Shown piece by piece: positions 11,812-22,057 of a DNA stretch of 64,000 bases (position 1 is its first letter; each line of letters begins with the position of its first letter). Source of the stretch: Cordilura impudica (Eukaryota > Arthropoda > Insecta > Diptera > Scathophagidae); NCBI GenBank assembly GCA_963682025.1, contig OY821517.1, positions 233,189,326 to 233,253,325 on the forward strand, given 5' to 3'. The position numbers were made by a program, and so were the translations under genes. Below the pieces are notes generated by a model. That model searched no databases and was not told where the DNA came from. It saw only the letters and a list, made by a program, of their open reading frames with translations.

Positions 11812-12745
11812 AATCAAATAATCACCAATAAAAACAATAAACGTTCAACGGGTCAAATATTGCTAGATATTGAAAAAGCGTTTGACACCGTTTGGCATAA
11901 TGGCCTAGTATTTTAACTTCTTGATGCAAATATACCAAAATATTTATGCAAACTTATTTCAGATTTCATTCACGGCAGAAGCTTTAAAGTTGCGATTAAT
12001 AATGAAACATCATCTCCAAAAACCATTACCACAGGGTTACCTCAAGGATCAGTCATGTCGCCATTGCTTTACTCGATGTATACATCCGATTTTAAAGTCC
12101 CGAAATATATGAAAATTGCTTATTACGCAGATGATACTGCGTTAATTTCTTCAAACAAACTTACAAGTGCGCTCCTGAAGAAAATGGAAAAGGGACTTCT
12201 AAATTGCAGTAAATATTTTCACAAATGGAAAATCAAAATTAATCCAAACAAGACCCAAGCAATAATTTTTCCATTCAACAAATCTCCCAAAAGACTACCA
12301 AGACGTCATCTTCTTATTTGAAATCATACCATAAATGTACTTAATCATGTCAAATATCTCGGAGTTGTCTTGGACAAAAAGCTTACTTTTAAACAACATA
12401 TTATGGCTACGTGCCAAAAAGCTATCAAATCATTTAAAGCATTATGGCCACTACTAAATAGGTCATTTCTAAACCCCAAAAACAAAAAACTACTTTTCAA
12501 AAGTGTTATAAGGCCAATATTAACATACGCGTGTCCTATTTGGAGTGACGCTGCCAACTGCCACCTAAAACGCTTACAAATTATACGTCTTAAAATTATA
12601 AATAAAAAGCCCTGGAGGTATCCTACAAATCTTCTTCATGAAGAAACAGTTTCATAACAAGGATTAATAACAATTACTTCGCCAAAATTGAGAATTCCTC
12701 TTACCCACTGATAAGAGAATGTAGAGAATTAACGTAAAATTAAAA

Positions 12746-13041
12746 AGAAATCACCAAATTGAAAATTATATGCTTATAGAGGTCTATTATTTTTAATAAA
12801 CCTCCTATAAGCACATAAATATTTTCAGATATTATTTGAATTTATTAAATCATATAAAGGTTTTTTCCTCCCATTTTCCTTTAAAAATCATTAAAAAATA
12901 AAATACAAACTATTTAATATCTTTAGATCCTATATATTATTTGTTGCAATATCTATATGTAAAGATAAGATCTCATATGTGAATATCAAATTTGTTAAAA
13001 TATGTAAATAAACACAAAAAATATAAATTAAATTAGATTTT
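12746..13041. other. Non-coding; probable 3' end of the Jockey-like element
   Basis: AT-rich with no gene. A small hairpin at about 12,771-12,814 (TGCTTATAGAGGT against AACCTCCTATAAGCA) is the only structure seen. The segment joins the RT remnant to the end of the hAT pseudogene. Confidence 0.5.
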
Positions 13042-13539
13042 TTATAACACACCTTTCAGAAAAAGAATTACGTCAGCCAAATCCTCTTTCATCGATGCTC
13101 TTAAAGGCCCATTTACACGATACCACTCAGTCGTATGATTTTTCGAAATAAAAACCGATGAAATTCATCGGACTGTCATAAAGTCGTACCGACATTATTT
13201 CTGCATGCTTAGGCCATTTACACCATCATACTCAAGTCTTATGAAAACAGCTGTTTAGAATAACAAGCAAATTTACTTTGAAATTTATATTTTATTTCCA
13301 CTTTATATATGTATTTATTTATTAAATTTGATTTTTCATTACAACAAGACACAGTATCCTATAAATTACAGTAATGGAATCAGATAAGCTTGAAATATTG
13401 TAAACTAGATGTAACCCGGTGTGCTTCGCTACACCCTCCCTCTCCCCCCCCCCCCTTCCGAATCGTTATGAAATTGCTCACGCAAAGTCCCAAGGCTCTC
13501 ACTAATACAGTAATTTAAATATATCACATTTAATATTAA

Positions 13540-14840
13540 GTTTGTGTGGAGGTACCACGCGCATTTGTCTAATCCCGCCCATTTTTTTGTCTGACTACTC
13601 ACGTTAATAATAGATGACCTGAGACAAATTTGCAAAGCTTTCTCTATCGTAGTACTTAATATATATGATATTAAAAATTTACTTTGTATGGGAGGTGCCA
13701 CGCCCACTAAAAACATTTAAAAAATTAAAGCCTGTAGCACTCCTATATCCGCAGTAAGACTATGCGAAAATTTCAGGAATATCAGGTGAGTAGTTACGGA
13801 GATTACCTCCTACAAACAAACAAACAAATATTACCTATTTATTATGTTAGTATAGAATATTCGTATAGATTTTTTTATTTCAATGCTTGCTGATGCTGAT
13901 ATACAATGTTTTTTGTTTTTTCATTCGGTACAACAATTATCAGATTTTTCGGCGTTCTTACCCTGGAGCAAGGTACATATAGCTGCCCATGAGAAGAAGA
14001 TGGATTATCCATATTAGATCTGGCAACACATAACTATTGGCCTTGAACGTAGAATATCATTTGGCAATTTTTCTTTTTAGCGATTTTTGATTTTGCCCAT
14101 TTTTGATTTTGAAGATTTTTTTTTTTTTTTTTTTTGGCGATTTTTGGCGACTTTTGATTTTGGCGATATATTTTCCACGACAAATCACATTGATAACTAA
14201 TGAACTTGTCAAAATGCTGTCGCTTTTGTAGTGCCTTATATATTTTATATAGGAGGTACCACGCCCACTAATCCCATCCCGCCCAATTTTTATTGGACTG
14301 CTCACATTAATATCTGATGGACTCATGCAAAATGTCGAGTCTTTCGCTTTTATAGTACACCAGTTATATGATATTGGATATCTACTTTGCATGGGCGGTG
14401 CTACGCCCACTGCTCCGATCACGCCCATTTTTTGTCTAACTAATCAAATGAATAACTTATGGGCTCACACAAAGTCCCAAGACTCTCACTTTTACAGTAC
14501 TCCAGATATATGGCAGTTTATATTTACTTTGTATGACAGGTGCCACGCCTATTGGTCCGATACTGCCCATTTTGCGTCCGCCTACTCTCATTAATAATAG
14601 GTGACATCAGGAAACTTTGAAAAGCTCTCTCTATCACATTACTCGAGATATATAATATTGAACAATTACTTGTATGGGAGGTACCACGCCTACTTATCCT
14701 ATCCCGCCCATTTCCGGCGTAGCTACTAATATTAACAATAGGTGACCTCACACAAATTTGCAAAGCTCTCGCTATCATAGTACTCAATATATGTATATGA
14801 TATTAAAAATATACTTTGTGTGGGAGGTGCAACGCCCACC
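13540..14840 (-). repeat. About 140-bp repeats inside the Helitron
   Basis: The motif GGAGGTGCCACGCCCA and variants recurs near 13,550, 13,690, 14,254, 14,393, 14,536, 14,677 and 14,822, each time followed by CCCGCCCATTTTT or a relative. Spacing is 138-146 bases where uninterrupted. It gives the Helitron its body and has no coding capacity. Confidence 0.85.
13875..14005 (-). pseudogene. C-terminal fragment of Helitron Pif1-type helicase
   Basis: Minus-strand translation just before the inner Helitron start gives HGQLYVPCSRVRTPKNLIIV, then VPNEKTKNIVYQHQQALK and a stop at 13,877-13,875. This is the conserved end of the Helitron Rep/helicase, the rolling-circle enzyme. Only the last 45 or so residues remain, a relic of the autonomous parent. 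Confidence 0.85.
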
Positions 14841-15059
14841 AAAAATATTTAAAAAATTATAGCCTATAGCACTTCCGATATCCGCAGTAAGACTCTGTGA
14901 AAATTTCAGGAAGATCAGATGCGTAGTTACGGAGATTACCTCCTACAAACAAACAAACAAACAAACAAACAAATAAACAAACAAACACACATTACCTCTT
15001 TATTATATTAGTATAGATTACAGATGAAAAACTTTAAAAAATCAAATAAAATCAATCAA

Positions 15060-15280
15060 GGTATTGATATAGTAATTTTCTAAACCCTATTGCGTTGCAT
15101 GTATTTTGCATAACATTAGGAAGTTGGTTCCAGAGATGAATAGTTAGAATAAAAAATTGACATTCAGAGGCACGGTCCCGGTATTTAAATTAAATTATTC
15201 GATTTCCTCTGGAAGATCTTGCGAACCTTAATCGTTTAAAAAGATATTTTGGAGTCTTTCTTTGTTTTTGTTTACTTTTT
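15060..15280 (-). pseudogene. LINE reverse transcriptase C-terminal tail
   Basis: A minus-strand frame contains RLRFARSSRGNRII and, after a stop, FILTIHLWNQLPNVMQNTCN and IGFRKLLYQYLD. The WNQLP motif and the short Leu-rich end are the hallmark of the last residues of CR1/Jockey-like non-LTR RTs. Only about 60 codons remain, so this is a 5'-truncated relic inside the composite insertion. Confidence 0.65.
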
Positions 15281-17000
15281 TTTTAAATATTACTAAAAAA
15301 AAAAAAACTGGTCCGATGAAAATGGCAAGTTTTTAGAAATGTTTCTAAAACCATCGAACTTCGAAAATAAAATCTTACAGACTGTCAATTTCATAACATA
15401 TGCATTTTACATGATACGACTTTTTCATAACAGTCGACTTTTTGACAGGTCGTATTACAAAGTGTGATAGTGTAAACTGGCCTTAAGTCTGATTTAATAC
15501 TTTTCAAAGCTGAAAATAATCTTTCAACGATTACTTGTGTCGGAGGCATTGCAGTCACATTTTTAGCTGCATCGCGAATTATTTCTGGATAATGCTTCTT
15601 CCACATTCAATTTTGAGGAACGATCATATTTCTCTTTTAATTCTTTAAATTTCGATTTTTTAACATCTACTGGTTCATTTTCTTTTTGTAAACATAAACA
15701 TCATCGCTTTACTTTTAATCGTTCTAATCTATATAAATAAGCTTCGAAATTAGAGTCATCATGTGAGGAAAATGATTCGGATTGGTTAAACATTTCACCT
15801 TCGGCTAACTCTGATTCATGAATTTTAGGTGTCTGTAACTTTTTCATGCGAATTGCGACTTTGGCAATTTGATCGCTGTCTAACAAAATTCGATTCATTG
15901 GATCAACGTAAACAGCAGCTAACAGATTATTATTTAATAACTTATCCTCTCTCCTTTTCATTGAAGCTACAATAGCACGAGCAATTGCTCCTCCTGTTTT
16001 GTTTAGTTTATGTATCATTTTGTATCAAGCCTTTCCATTCCAAAAAAAAAACCCCCAGGTGTCAAATCCTCGGCCTGCATCTTTTTGGTGACAACATAAG
16101 GGAGTGACAAGACTCTTTCTAACTGTCGCGTTTGCTCCCATTTGGTTTCAGTTAGTGAAACGCTTTGATTATCTAAATCGTCAAGAAATGTTTTAAGTTC
16201 AATCAAACCTTGGACCATCAAGAAAGGGCTTCCCCATCGCGTTGCTTGATCTAAAAAAATTCCTTTTCCAGCACGTCGTTTCAGAATAGCATCTATTTTT
16301 GTTCTGCCTGCACCAGCTACTTGCCTCAGTTTTACAAGCAACATAGTTGTGTGTTGATCTTTTAAACCATCTCGTATTGCTTATTCTAATGTATGCACAG
16401 CACATCGCATATGTTCAATGACAAATGCTTGTGAAGTTGATTCGACAATATCATCCATATTCATTATATCTTCTGGATCTGGCTCACTCATTTCTTTCTT
16501 CCGATAAAACTTTACTCTCTTCATCAGCCGTGTTCATTTTTTCTGTTAAATTTAACATGTTTGAATCATTGTCTGTCACAATACATAAAATCTGGCCGTT
16601 TCTAATTTTGTAATCATCTAATACTTCTTGCACCAATTTCTGGAGATATTCACTCGTGTGGTGTGCCTGGGTGCCCTTTACTCCCAATGTCCGAGTTATA
16701 ATTTTATTATTTTCATCAACATATCTACAATTGATGGCAAAATCGTTAAGTCTGTGTCGCGTGCAGGCATCCATTTCGATAAAAAAGCCGATTCTGCAAA
16801 CTATTTCTAAGAATTTCTTTTCTGTTTTTAGCCTCATCAATTACAAGATTTCTTATGATTTCAATTTCTAAAGAAAGTCCAACTGTTTTCGCCATTTCTT
16901 CATTTAAGCATAAAAAGGCCGGCTGAGAAAAGAAAATTAGAGGTACACTGTTTTCCACTACCATTTCGATTAATAAGTCTTTAAACTTTTCTTTGGTCAT

Positions 17001-17731
17001 TGTTATTGTTATTTTGTTAGTTTTAAAAAATTTGATAATTTTGGTTGACTTTCAGAAGACTTTTCATCTGTAGATAGATGTATATAAAATAATGTTCTTA
17101 TCTACTTCTTTTAACACTTTTGGATATTTGGTATCCGAGCTTTAAACGAAAGGCACGACAGTTAAAGGCAGACTAAAAATAGATATTTCATATATTAAAA
17201 ATGTGCTTAATATACCCTAACGGTGGTTAAGAACTAGACTTAAGGAAGATATGATAATGAGGGAGTAATGTTACAGGGTGCTACAACACATATGTATGTA
17301 TCATTCCCTCCCCAATTTAAATAGTGAACAATTATAAATTAATATTATGAAATACTAAAAATAATGTTTATGAATACTTAAGAAACATGAGTAATGACAA
17401 TAATTGTTCATATTTAAATTCACAAAATAAGATTAATTATAAGTACATATATTAACAAAAATAATTTCAAATTGGTATAAGAATATATGTCTAACAATAA
17501 AAATTACAAAAATAACCACTCTAAGGGCCATTATTACAACTTGCCAATAGCTAAAGTTAGGATGTTATCGGGAAGATTATTAGTTTTTCGTTATTACAAC
17601 TTACTTTAAGCTAAAAGTGATCGATAACGTGAGGTTTATGTATTTAATATTGCCACATTTTCTGATCTATGAAGAAAAAATTCACATCAATTTAATTTTG
17701 AAAATAAATTTATTTACATATACTTAAATAT
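17001..17731. other. Non-coding; includes a partial MITE end at 17,524
   Basis: AT-rich, no gene seen. At 17,524 the sequence AAGGGCCATTATTACAACTT matches the terminus of the MITE at 18,546-18,764. A related inner segment (CGTTATTACAACTT) follows at 17,589. No matching right terminus is present before the Penelope arm, so it is a partial or diverged copy. Confidence 0.5.
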
Positions 17732-17813
17732 TTGTTGTGATATTAAGCTTCCTATGGTCGTCCTAAGCAGGAATAATTAAAACAAATATGCTGTAATTTT
17801 ATTTTCTGTCTGC

Positions 17814-17855
17814 GACGTTTCGACACTATGGTTGGTGTCCTCATCAGGCGTCTAA
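17814..17855 (-). ncRNA. Hammerhead-like ribozyme motif, minus Penelope arm
   Basis: Mirror copy of the motif at 20,921-20,975. On the minus strand it reads CTGATGAG, a GACAC/GTGTC stem with an eight-base loop, then GAAAC and GTC. Same caveats as for the plus-arm copy. Confidence 0.45.
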
Positions 17856-18545
17856 TTTTATTTAATAATAATTAAGAATATACATTTATTATCACTTTAA
17901 CAAATTTATGTGAATTTTTTTATAAAATAATTGTTACCTTAATAGTATTATTACACACTTAATCTAAATTTTACATTTTAATTTTATTTATTAAGTACTA
18001 AATTGTACGTGTTACTAATGTGATCACTGTCTTCTTTAATGTTTACTGTTTTGTCAATATGTTTCTTAATATGTAAACTTTCAAGTGTTATTCTTTTATT
18101 TGTTTTTGTCTCTCTTTCCAAGACTTTGATATTGTCAAAATCAAAGTTGTGTTGTTGTTATTCCTTTCTCAACTGTTCGTTTATGTTCTTTCAACCTAAT
18201 CTCTAATTGTCTTTTCGTTAGTCCAATATATATTCTGTTACATTGTTGGTGGACATTACCATTGCATTTTATTTGGTATACTACATTGTGTTGTTTGTGT
18301 AAGTCTGTTTTCGTTTTTTGGGTGTTAAAAAGCTTATTCAATGTTTGATTTGGCTTCGAAGCTATTTTAATAGTTTCAGTGTTGATCAGATTTATGTTTT
18401 TCCTATTCGTTATTGTTGGTAAATATGGTAGGGTGGCAAAGGTCGTTTTTTGTCCGTTAACTGAGTTAGATGTTGCGTTGTTATTTTGTGTGTTATTATT
18501 TTGGGTTTCATTTATTACTGTGGAAATTATTTGTTAATATATTTA

Positions 18546-18764
18546 GGGCCATTATTACAACTTGCCGTTAGTTAAAGGCAGGATTTTGTCGGACCGATAA
18601 ATGGCTTTACATTATAAAACATTTATTTATTACTTTTTTATCCATTAAGTATTATTATTATTAATAGTAATAACAATAAAAAATTAAAGTTGTAATAATA
18701 CAAAGCTATTTATCGGGCAGACAAAATCCTGCCTTTAACTAACGGCAAGTTGTAATAATGGCCC
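18546..18764. mobile_element. 219-bp MITE with long TIRs and TTA target duplication
   Basis: The ends are perfect inverted repeats, beginning GGGCCATTATTACAACTTGC and extending more than 40 bases (through AAAGGCAGGATTTTGTC). TTA flanks both sides (18,543-18,545 and 18,765-18,767). The empty site is visible in the other Penelope arm, where ATATTTAATAGG is uninterrupted, so the insertion and its 3-bp duplication are certain. A TTA/TAA target points to PIF/Harbinger. No coding capacity. Confidence 0.93.
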
Positions 18765-19389
18765 TTAATAGGATAATTATTTTTAGTCAAAATTGTTCTT
18801 AGTTTTTTTATGTTATCTTTTAGGAAAATGTTATCACTAATGTTTATTGCTGTTTTTATAAGATTTTTTGCTGTGTTTTTCTTCTGTATAGGGTCGTGGT
18901 TTGAAAAATAATTGATAATTCTACCACATGAAATTTCTTTAGTAAACCAGTTTGTTATGAGTTTGTTATTAGTTTTATGTCTGGTAATGTCTAAAAAGTT
19001 GAGGCTATAGTTTGTTTCCTCTTCTATCGTGAACTTTAATTTGTTATGGTAATAGTTAAATTCTTGTAATATTATTTGTTTATCTTTCTGTTTTATAATG
19101 GCAAAAAAGTCATCTACATATTTGGTAATATATTTTAATTCGATGTTTTTGGATTTTAGATTGTCTAGTGCGTAGTCTAATAGGTCATCTAAGACTATTT
19201 CCGCTATTATTGGAGAAAGGGGGTTCCCCATAGGCATACCATAATTTTGTATGTAAATATTGTTGTCAAACATAAAATAATTATTGTCTCTTAAACAAAA
19301 GTCAAGTATTTTGATAAATGTATTTTTTGGGTTGCCGGTGTGAGCTTTTATTGTTTCCCATTTTTTAATAATTATTTTAATGGCTAAAT

Positions 19390-20790
19390 GAACTCCCAGC
19401 CTATCAACTATCAAAACACATAGGTACAATACTAAAGAATTTAACTAACACCAAATATAACATTAAAAACTCAACACAACTTAAGAAAGATATACAAGAA
19501 ATAGACATAGAACAAAATGATTTGATGATATCTCTCGACGTCGTATCACTATTTACAAATATCCCGATACATTTAGCCATTAAAATAATTATTAAAAAAT
19601 GGGAAACAATAAAAGCTCACACCAGCATCCCAAAAAATACATTTATCAAAATACTTGACTTTTGTTTAATAGACAATAATTATTTTATGTTTGACAACAA
19701 TATTTACATACAAAATTATGGTATGCCTATGGGGAACCCCCTTTCTCCAATAATAGAGGAAATAGTCTTAGATGACCTATTAGACTACACACTAGACAAT
19801 CTAAAATCCAAAAACATCGAAATAAAATATATTACCAAATATGTAGATGACTTTTTTGCCATTATAAAACAGAAAGATAAACAAATAATATTACAAGAAT
19901 TTAACTATTACCATAACAAATTAAAGTTCACGATAGAAGAGGAAACAAACTATAGCCTCAACTTTTTAGACATTACCATACATAAAACTAATAACAAACT
20001 CATAACAAACTGGTTTACTAAAGAAATTTCATCTGGTAGAATTATCAATTATTTTTCAAACCACGACCCTATACAGAAGAAAAACACAGCAAAAAATCTT
20101 ATAAAAACAGCAATAAACATTAGTGATAACATTTTCCTAAAAGATAACATAAAGAAACTAAGAACAATTTTGACTAAAAATAATTATCCTATTAAATATA
20201 TTAACAAATTAATTTCCACAGTAATAAATGAAACCCAAAATAATAACACACAAAATAACAACGCAACATCTAACTCAGTTAACGGACAAAAAACGACCTT
20301 TGCCACCCTACCATATTTACCAACAATAACGAATAGGAAAAACATAACAAATCTGATCAACACTGAAACTATTAAAATAGCTTCCAAGCCAAATCAAACA
20401 TTGAATAAGCTTTTTAACACCCAAAAAACGAAAACAGACTTACACAAACAACACAATGTAGTATACCAAATAAAATGCAATGGTAATGTCCACCAACAAT
20501 GTAACAGAATATATATTGGACAAACGAAAAGACAATTAGAGATTAGGTTGAAAGAACATAAACGAACAGTTGAGAAAGGAATAACAACAACAGCTCTCTC
20601 TCAACATGCGTTTGACAATAAACACAACTTTGATTTTGACAATATCAAAGTCTTGGAAAGAGAGACAAAAACAAATAAAAGAATAACACTTGAAAGTTTA
20701 CATATTAAGAAACATATTGACAAAACAGTAAACATTAAAGAACACAGTGATCACATTAGTAACACGTACAATTTAGTACTTAATAAATAA
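19390..20790 (+). CDS. Penelope-like RT with GIY-YIG endonuclease, 5'-truncated
   Basis: The frame is open from 19,390 (ELPAYQLSKHIGTILKNL, where the palindrome centre starts) to the stop at 20,790; the ATG at 19,522 is internal. RT motifs are LMISLDVVSLFTNIPI, YGMPMGNPLSPIIEEIVLDD and the catalytic YVDD (KYVDDFFAI, about 19,840-19,866). A linker rich in Asn follows, then a GIY-YIG nuclease domain (HNVVYQIKC, then NRIYIGQTKRQLEIRLKEHK near 20,500-20,560) with a C-terminal Cys-poor end. This RT plus GIY-YIG fusion defines Penelope-like elements; the nuclease nicks the target and the RT primes there. The copy lacks its N terminus, so it is likely inactive though uninterrupted. Confidence 0.93.
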   Translation, partial: ELPAYQLSKHIGTILKNLTNTKYNIKNSTQLKKDIQEIDIEQNDLMISLDVVSLFTNIPIHLAIKIIIKKWETIKAHTSIPKNTFIKILDFCLIDNNYFMFDNNIYIQNYGMPMGNPLSPIIEEIVLDDLLDYTLDNLKSKNIEIKYITKYVDDFFAIIKQKDKQIILQEFNYYHNKLKFTIEEETNYSLNFLDITIHKTNNKLITNWFTKEISSGRIINYFSNHDPIQKKNTAKNLIKTAINISDNIFLKDNIKKLRTILTKNNYPIKYINKLISTVINETQNNNTQNNNATSNSVNGQKTTFATLPYLPTITNRKNITNLINTETIKIASKPNQTLNKLFNTQKTKTDLHKQHNVVYQIKCNGNVHQQCNRIYIGQTKRQLEIRLKEHKRTVEKGITTTALSQHAFDNKHNFDFDNIKVLERETKTNKRITLESLHIKKHIDKTVNIKEHSDHISNTYNLVLNK

Positions 20791-20920
20791 AATTAAAATG
20801 TAAAATTTAGATTAAGTGTGTAATAATACTATTAAGGTAACAATTATTTTATAAAAAAATTCACATAAATTTGTTAAAGTGATAATAAACGTATATTCTT
20901 AATTATTATTAAATAAAATT

Positions 20921-20975
20921 AGACGCCTGATGAGGACACCAACCATAGTGTCGAAACGTCGCAGACAGAAAATAA
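20921..20975 (+). ncRNA. Hammerhead-like ribozyme motif in Penelope 3' region
   Basis: Downstream of the ORF the sequence has the hammerhead core order: CTGATGA (20,927-20,933), a five-pair stem GACAC/GTGTC with loop CAACCATA, then GAAAC (20,953-20,957) directly followed by GTC. Hammerhead motifs with short stem III are known in the terminal regions of Penelope-like elements. Here one extra G precedes the stem II helix and stem I is weak (GC/GC), so activity is uncertain. Confidence 0.5.
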
Positions 20976-21041
20976 AATTACAGCATATTTGTTTTAATTA
21001 TTCCTGCTTAGGACGACCATAGGAAGCTTAATATCACAACA

Positions 21042-21567
21042 AGTAATTACAATCACTGGTCATTAGGAACATATCAAAAAACTTAAATATATGCTTGTAT
21101 AAATTTTAGAAAGTTTCATTACACATTTACAACAATTATGCAACTTATAATAAAGGTGTTTGGTTTTTGATATGTAAACATCTATACGCGCAGGGGGGTA
21201 AATTTCTAATTCACAATACAATCACAAAAACAGCGTAATATGTGAGCGTAAGATCTTACGCGTAACATGTGAGCATTAAGACAAATCGGTGTGACATGAT
21301 TGTTTGTGAAAAAATTATGATATGTAATATCGTTTTTGTCGCTGTTTTCTGCATTTTATTTATTACCAGATGTTTACACATCTCCCCTGTGATCGGACTC
21401 ACATGATTTTTTTCTATTGTTTTAATTGTTTATTTGCGAACAAATAAAGGAACATTGCCACTACGTATTTTGATAAAGCAATTCATTTGGTCAAAAGTAA
21501 TCGGTGTTTCCTTTGGTGTTGCCACAATATCAAAAATATTAATTTTATTTTACTGGGAAGTTGTAAT
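21042..21567. other. Non-coding flank of the Penelope palindrome and element C
   Basis: No gene. The last bases (GAAGTTGTAATAACG, 21,557-21,571) resemble the inner end of the nearby MITE family, so element C may have landed in or beside such a repeat. A pair of inverted heptamers (AAGATCTTACGCG with TACGCGTAACATGTG) occurs near 21,250. Confidence 0.4.
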
Positions 21568-21571
21568 AACG

Positions 21572-22057
21572 TATAATGTTCGACGTTGATCGCAAATTAA
21601 AAGAAACACTTGTCGTTTTTCCGTTTCTAAGTCTAAAATGTTAATGCTTTATTTACCAACAATTACCCTGCTTATAAAGAACTTATGAGAAGTTCTAGAC
21701 TTCTTCGCTAAAGAGAACTTTCTAAAGTACTCTTAATAATTATTAATACTAAGAGAGATGTTCTAACATGCTCTCGATAATCTAGTTTTACATTCAATTA
21801 GTTAATGGGGTGTGGCTTAGTTTGAAAAAATGGATACTCATTGAATCAATGTCTAGTGGCGCGCGGCTTCACTCTCAGTTTCATTATTACTCACTGAGAA
21901 TACAAGTGCTGCCGCATTCCATTCAGTACATTGACCATATGTAGTATATGTGTATGACTCGTGCCATAGAAATGAGAGCCACCCCATTGTTTGTATACAT
22001 GACGCTGTACGTTAGCATTTGGCCTACATTCGTACGCTACGTCATGTATACACGACA
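21572..22057 (-). repeat. 3' LTR of element C
   Basis: 486 bases, matching 38,823-39,300 with about four substitutions. It contains an inner inverted repeat (GTATACATGACG near 21,991 and CGTCATGTATAC at 22,040-22,051). On the minus strand it is preceded by AACCGGGG, a weak polypurine tract. Confidence 0.9.

Larger units (their letters stand above)
9455..12745 (+). pseudogene. Jockey-like reverse transcriptase, split by two insertions
   Basis: Three coding blocks form one RT: LVKIFEKILHSRLSEFV ... KKQFGFK at 9,475-9,567; a 13-codon island GHSTTHQLNRIKN at 11,002-11,040; and 11,812 onward (KRSTGQILLDIEKAFDTVWH, TTGLPQGSVMSPLLYSMY, YYADDTA, then the thumb NPNKTQAIIF and VKYLGVVLDKKLTFKQHI). The order matches the finger and palm of Jockey-type enzymes, with catalytic Asp at the YADD motif near 12,126. 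A C-terminal tail (SSYPLIRECREL) is visible near 12,700-12,737. The two gaps are filled by separate hairpin-headed repeats. Stops at about 11,915 and 12,319 also break it. Confidence 0.88.
13405..15017 (-). mobile_element. Helitron insertion(s), non-autonomous, nested pair
   Basis: On the minus strand the element begins TCTATACTAATATAATAAAG at 15,017 and ends at 13,405 with CTAG, preceded by a GTAGCGAAGCACAC...GGGTTAC hairpin region. The flanks are A on the 5' side and T on the 3' side, as Helitrons require. A second 5' terminus (TCTATACGAATATTCTATAC) sits at 13,869, preceded by A, directly after the helicase stop codon, so a shorter Helitron (13,405-13,869) seems to have inserted into or replaced the 3' end of a longer one. 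Interiors are made of about 140-bp repeats and AAAC runs. Confidence 0.75.
13104..15482. mobile_element. TIR-type insertion in the hAT transposase (composite)
   Basis: The hAT reading frame is continuous if this segment is removed. Ends are AAGGCCCATTTACACGAT on the left and the inverse of GGCCAGTTTACACTATCAC on the right, so they are imperfect inverted repeats. TTA (or TTAA) flanks both sides (13,101 and 15,483), consistent with a PIF/Harbinger-type MITE. A second TIR-like start, TTAGGCCATTTACACCATCA, lies at 13,208. The interior has been filled by Helitrons and a LINE tail, leaving under 800 bases of original element. Confidence 0.7.
13042..17000 (-). pseudogene. hAT-family transposase, interrupted near its C terminus
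   Basis: Frames at 16,746-17,000, 16,484-16,840, 16,015-16,405, 15,701-16,018 and 15,483-15,606 form one transposase on the minus strand. The hAT landmarks are LGVKGTQAHHTSEYL and CIVTDNDSNMLNLTEKMN (catalytic-core Asp region), RCAVHTLE-AIRDGLKD, RWGSPFLMVQGLIEL, and the dimerisation motif PPTQVIVERLFSALKSIKSD. After LKSIKSDL a 2.4-kb insertion intervenes; the last 19 codons (RASMKEDLADVILFLKGVL and stop) resume at 13,100-13,042. Frameshifts near 16,800, 16,400 and 16,015 also disable it. The enzyme would cut and paste its element; no TIRs of the hAT itself were identified. Confidence 0.88.
17732..19389 (-). pseudogene. Penelope-like element, left (minus) arm of palindrome
   Basis: This copy is the reverse complement of 19,570-21,041. 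The RT part (19,389-18,773) keeps YGMPMGNPLSPIIAEIVLDD and KYVDDFFAI. The GIY-YIG endonuclease part (about 18,360-17,990) keeps IYIGLTKRQLEIRLKEHKR, but a deletion of about 30 bases after GITTT removes residues present in the plus copy. A 219-bp MITE splits the two domains. By eye the protein differs from the plus copy at about ten positions over 210 residues. The N-terminal third of the RT is absent. Confidence 0.9.

Noticed and set aside
21572..22057. A second solo LTR unrelated to 38,823-39,300
   Set aside because: The shared AACG target duplication and same orientation show both belong to one element with nested insertions.
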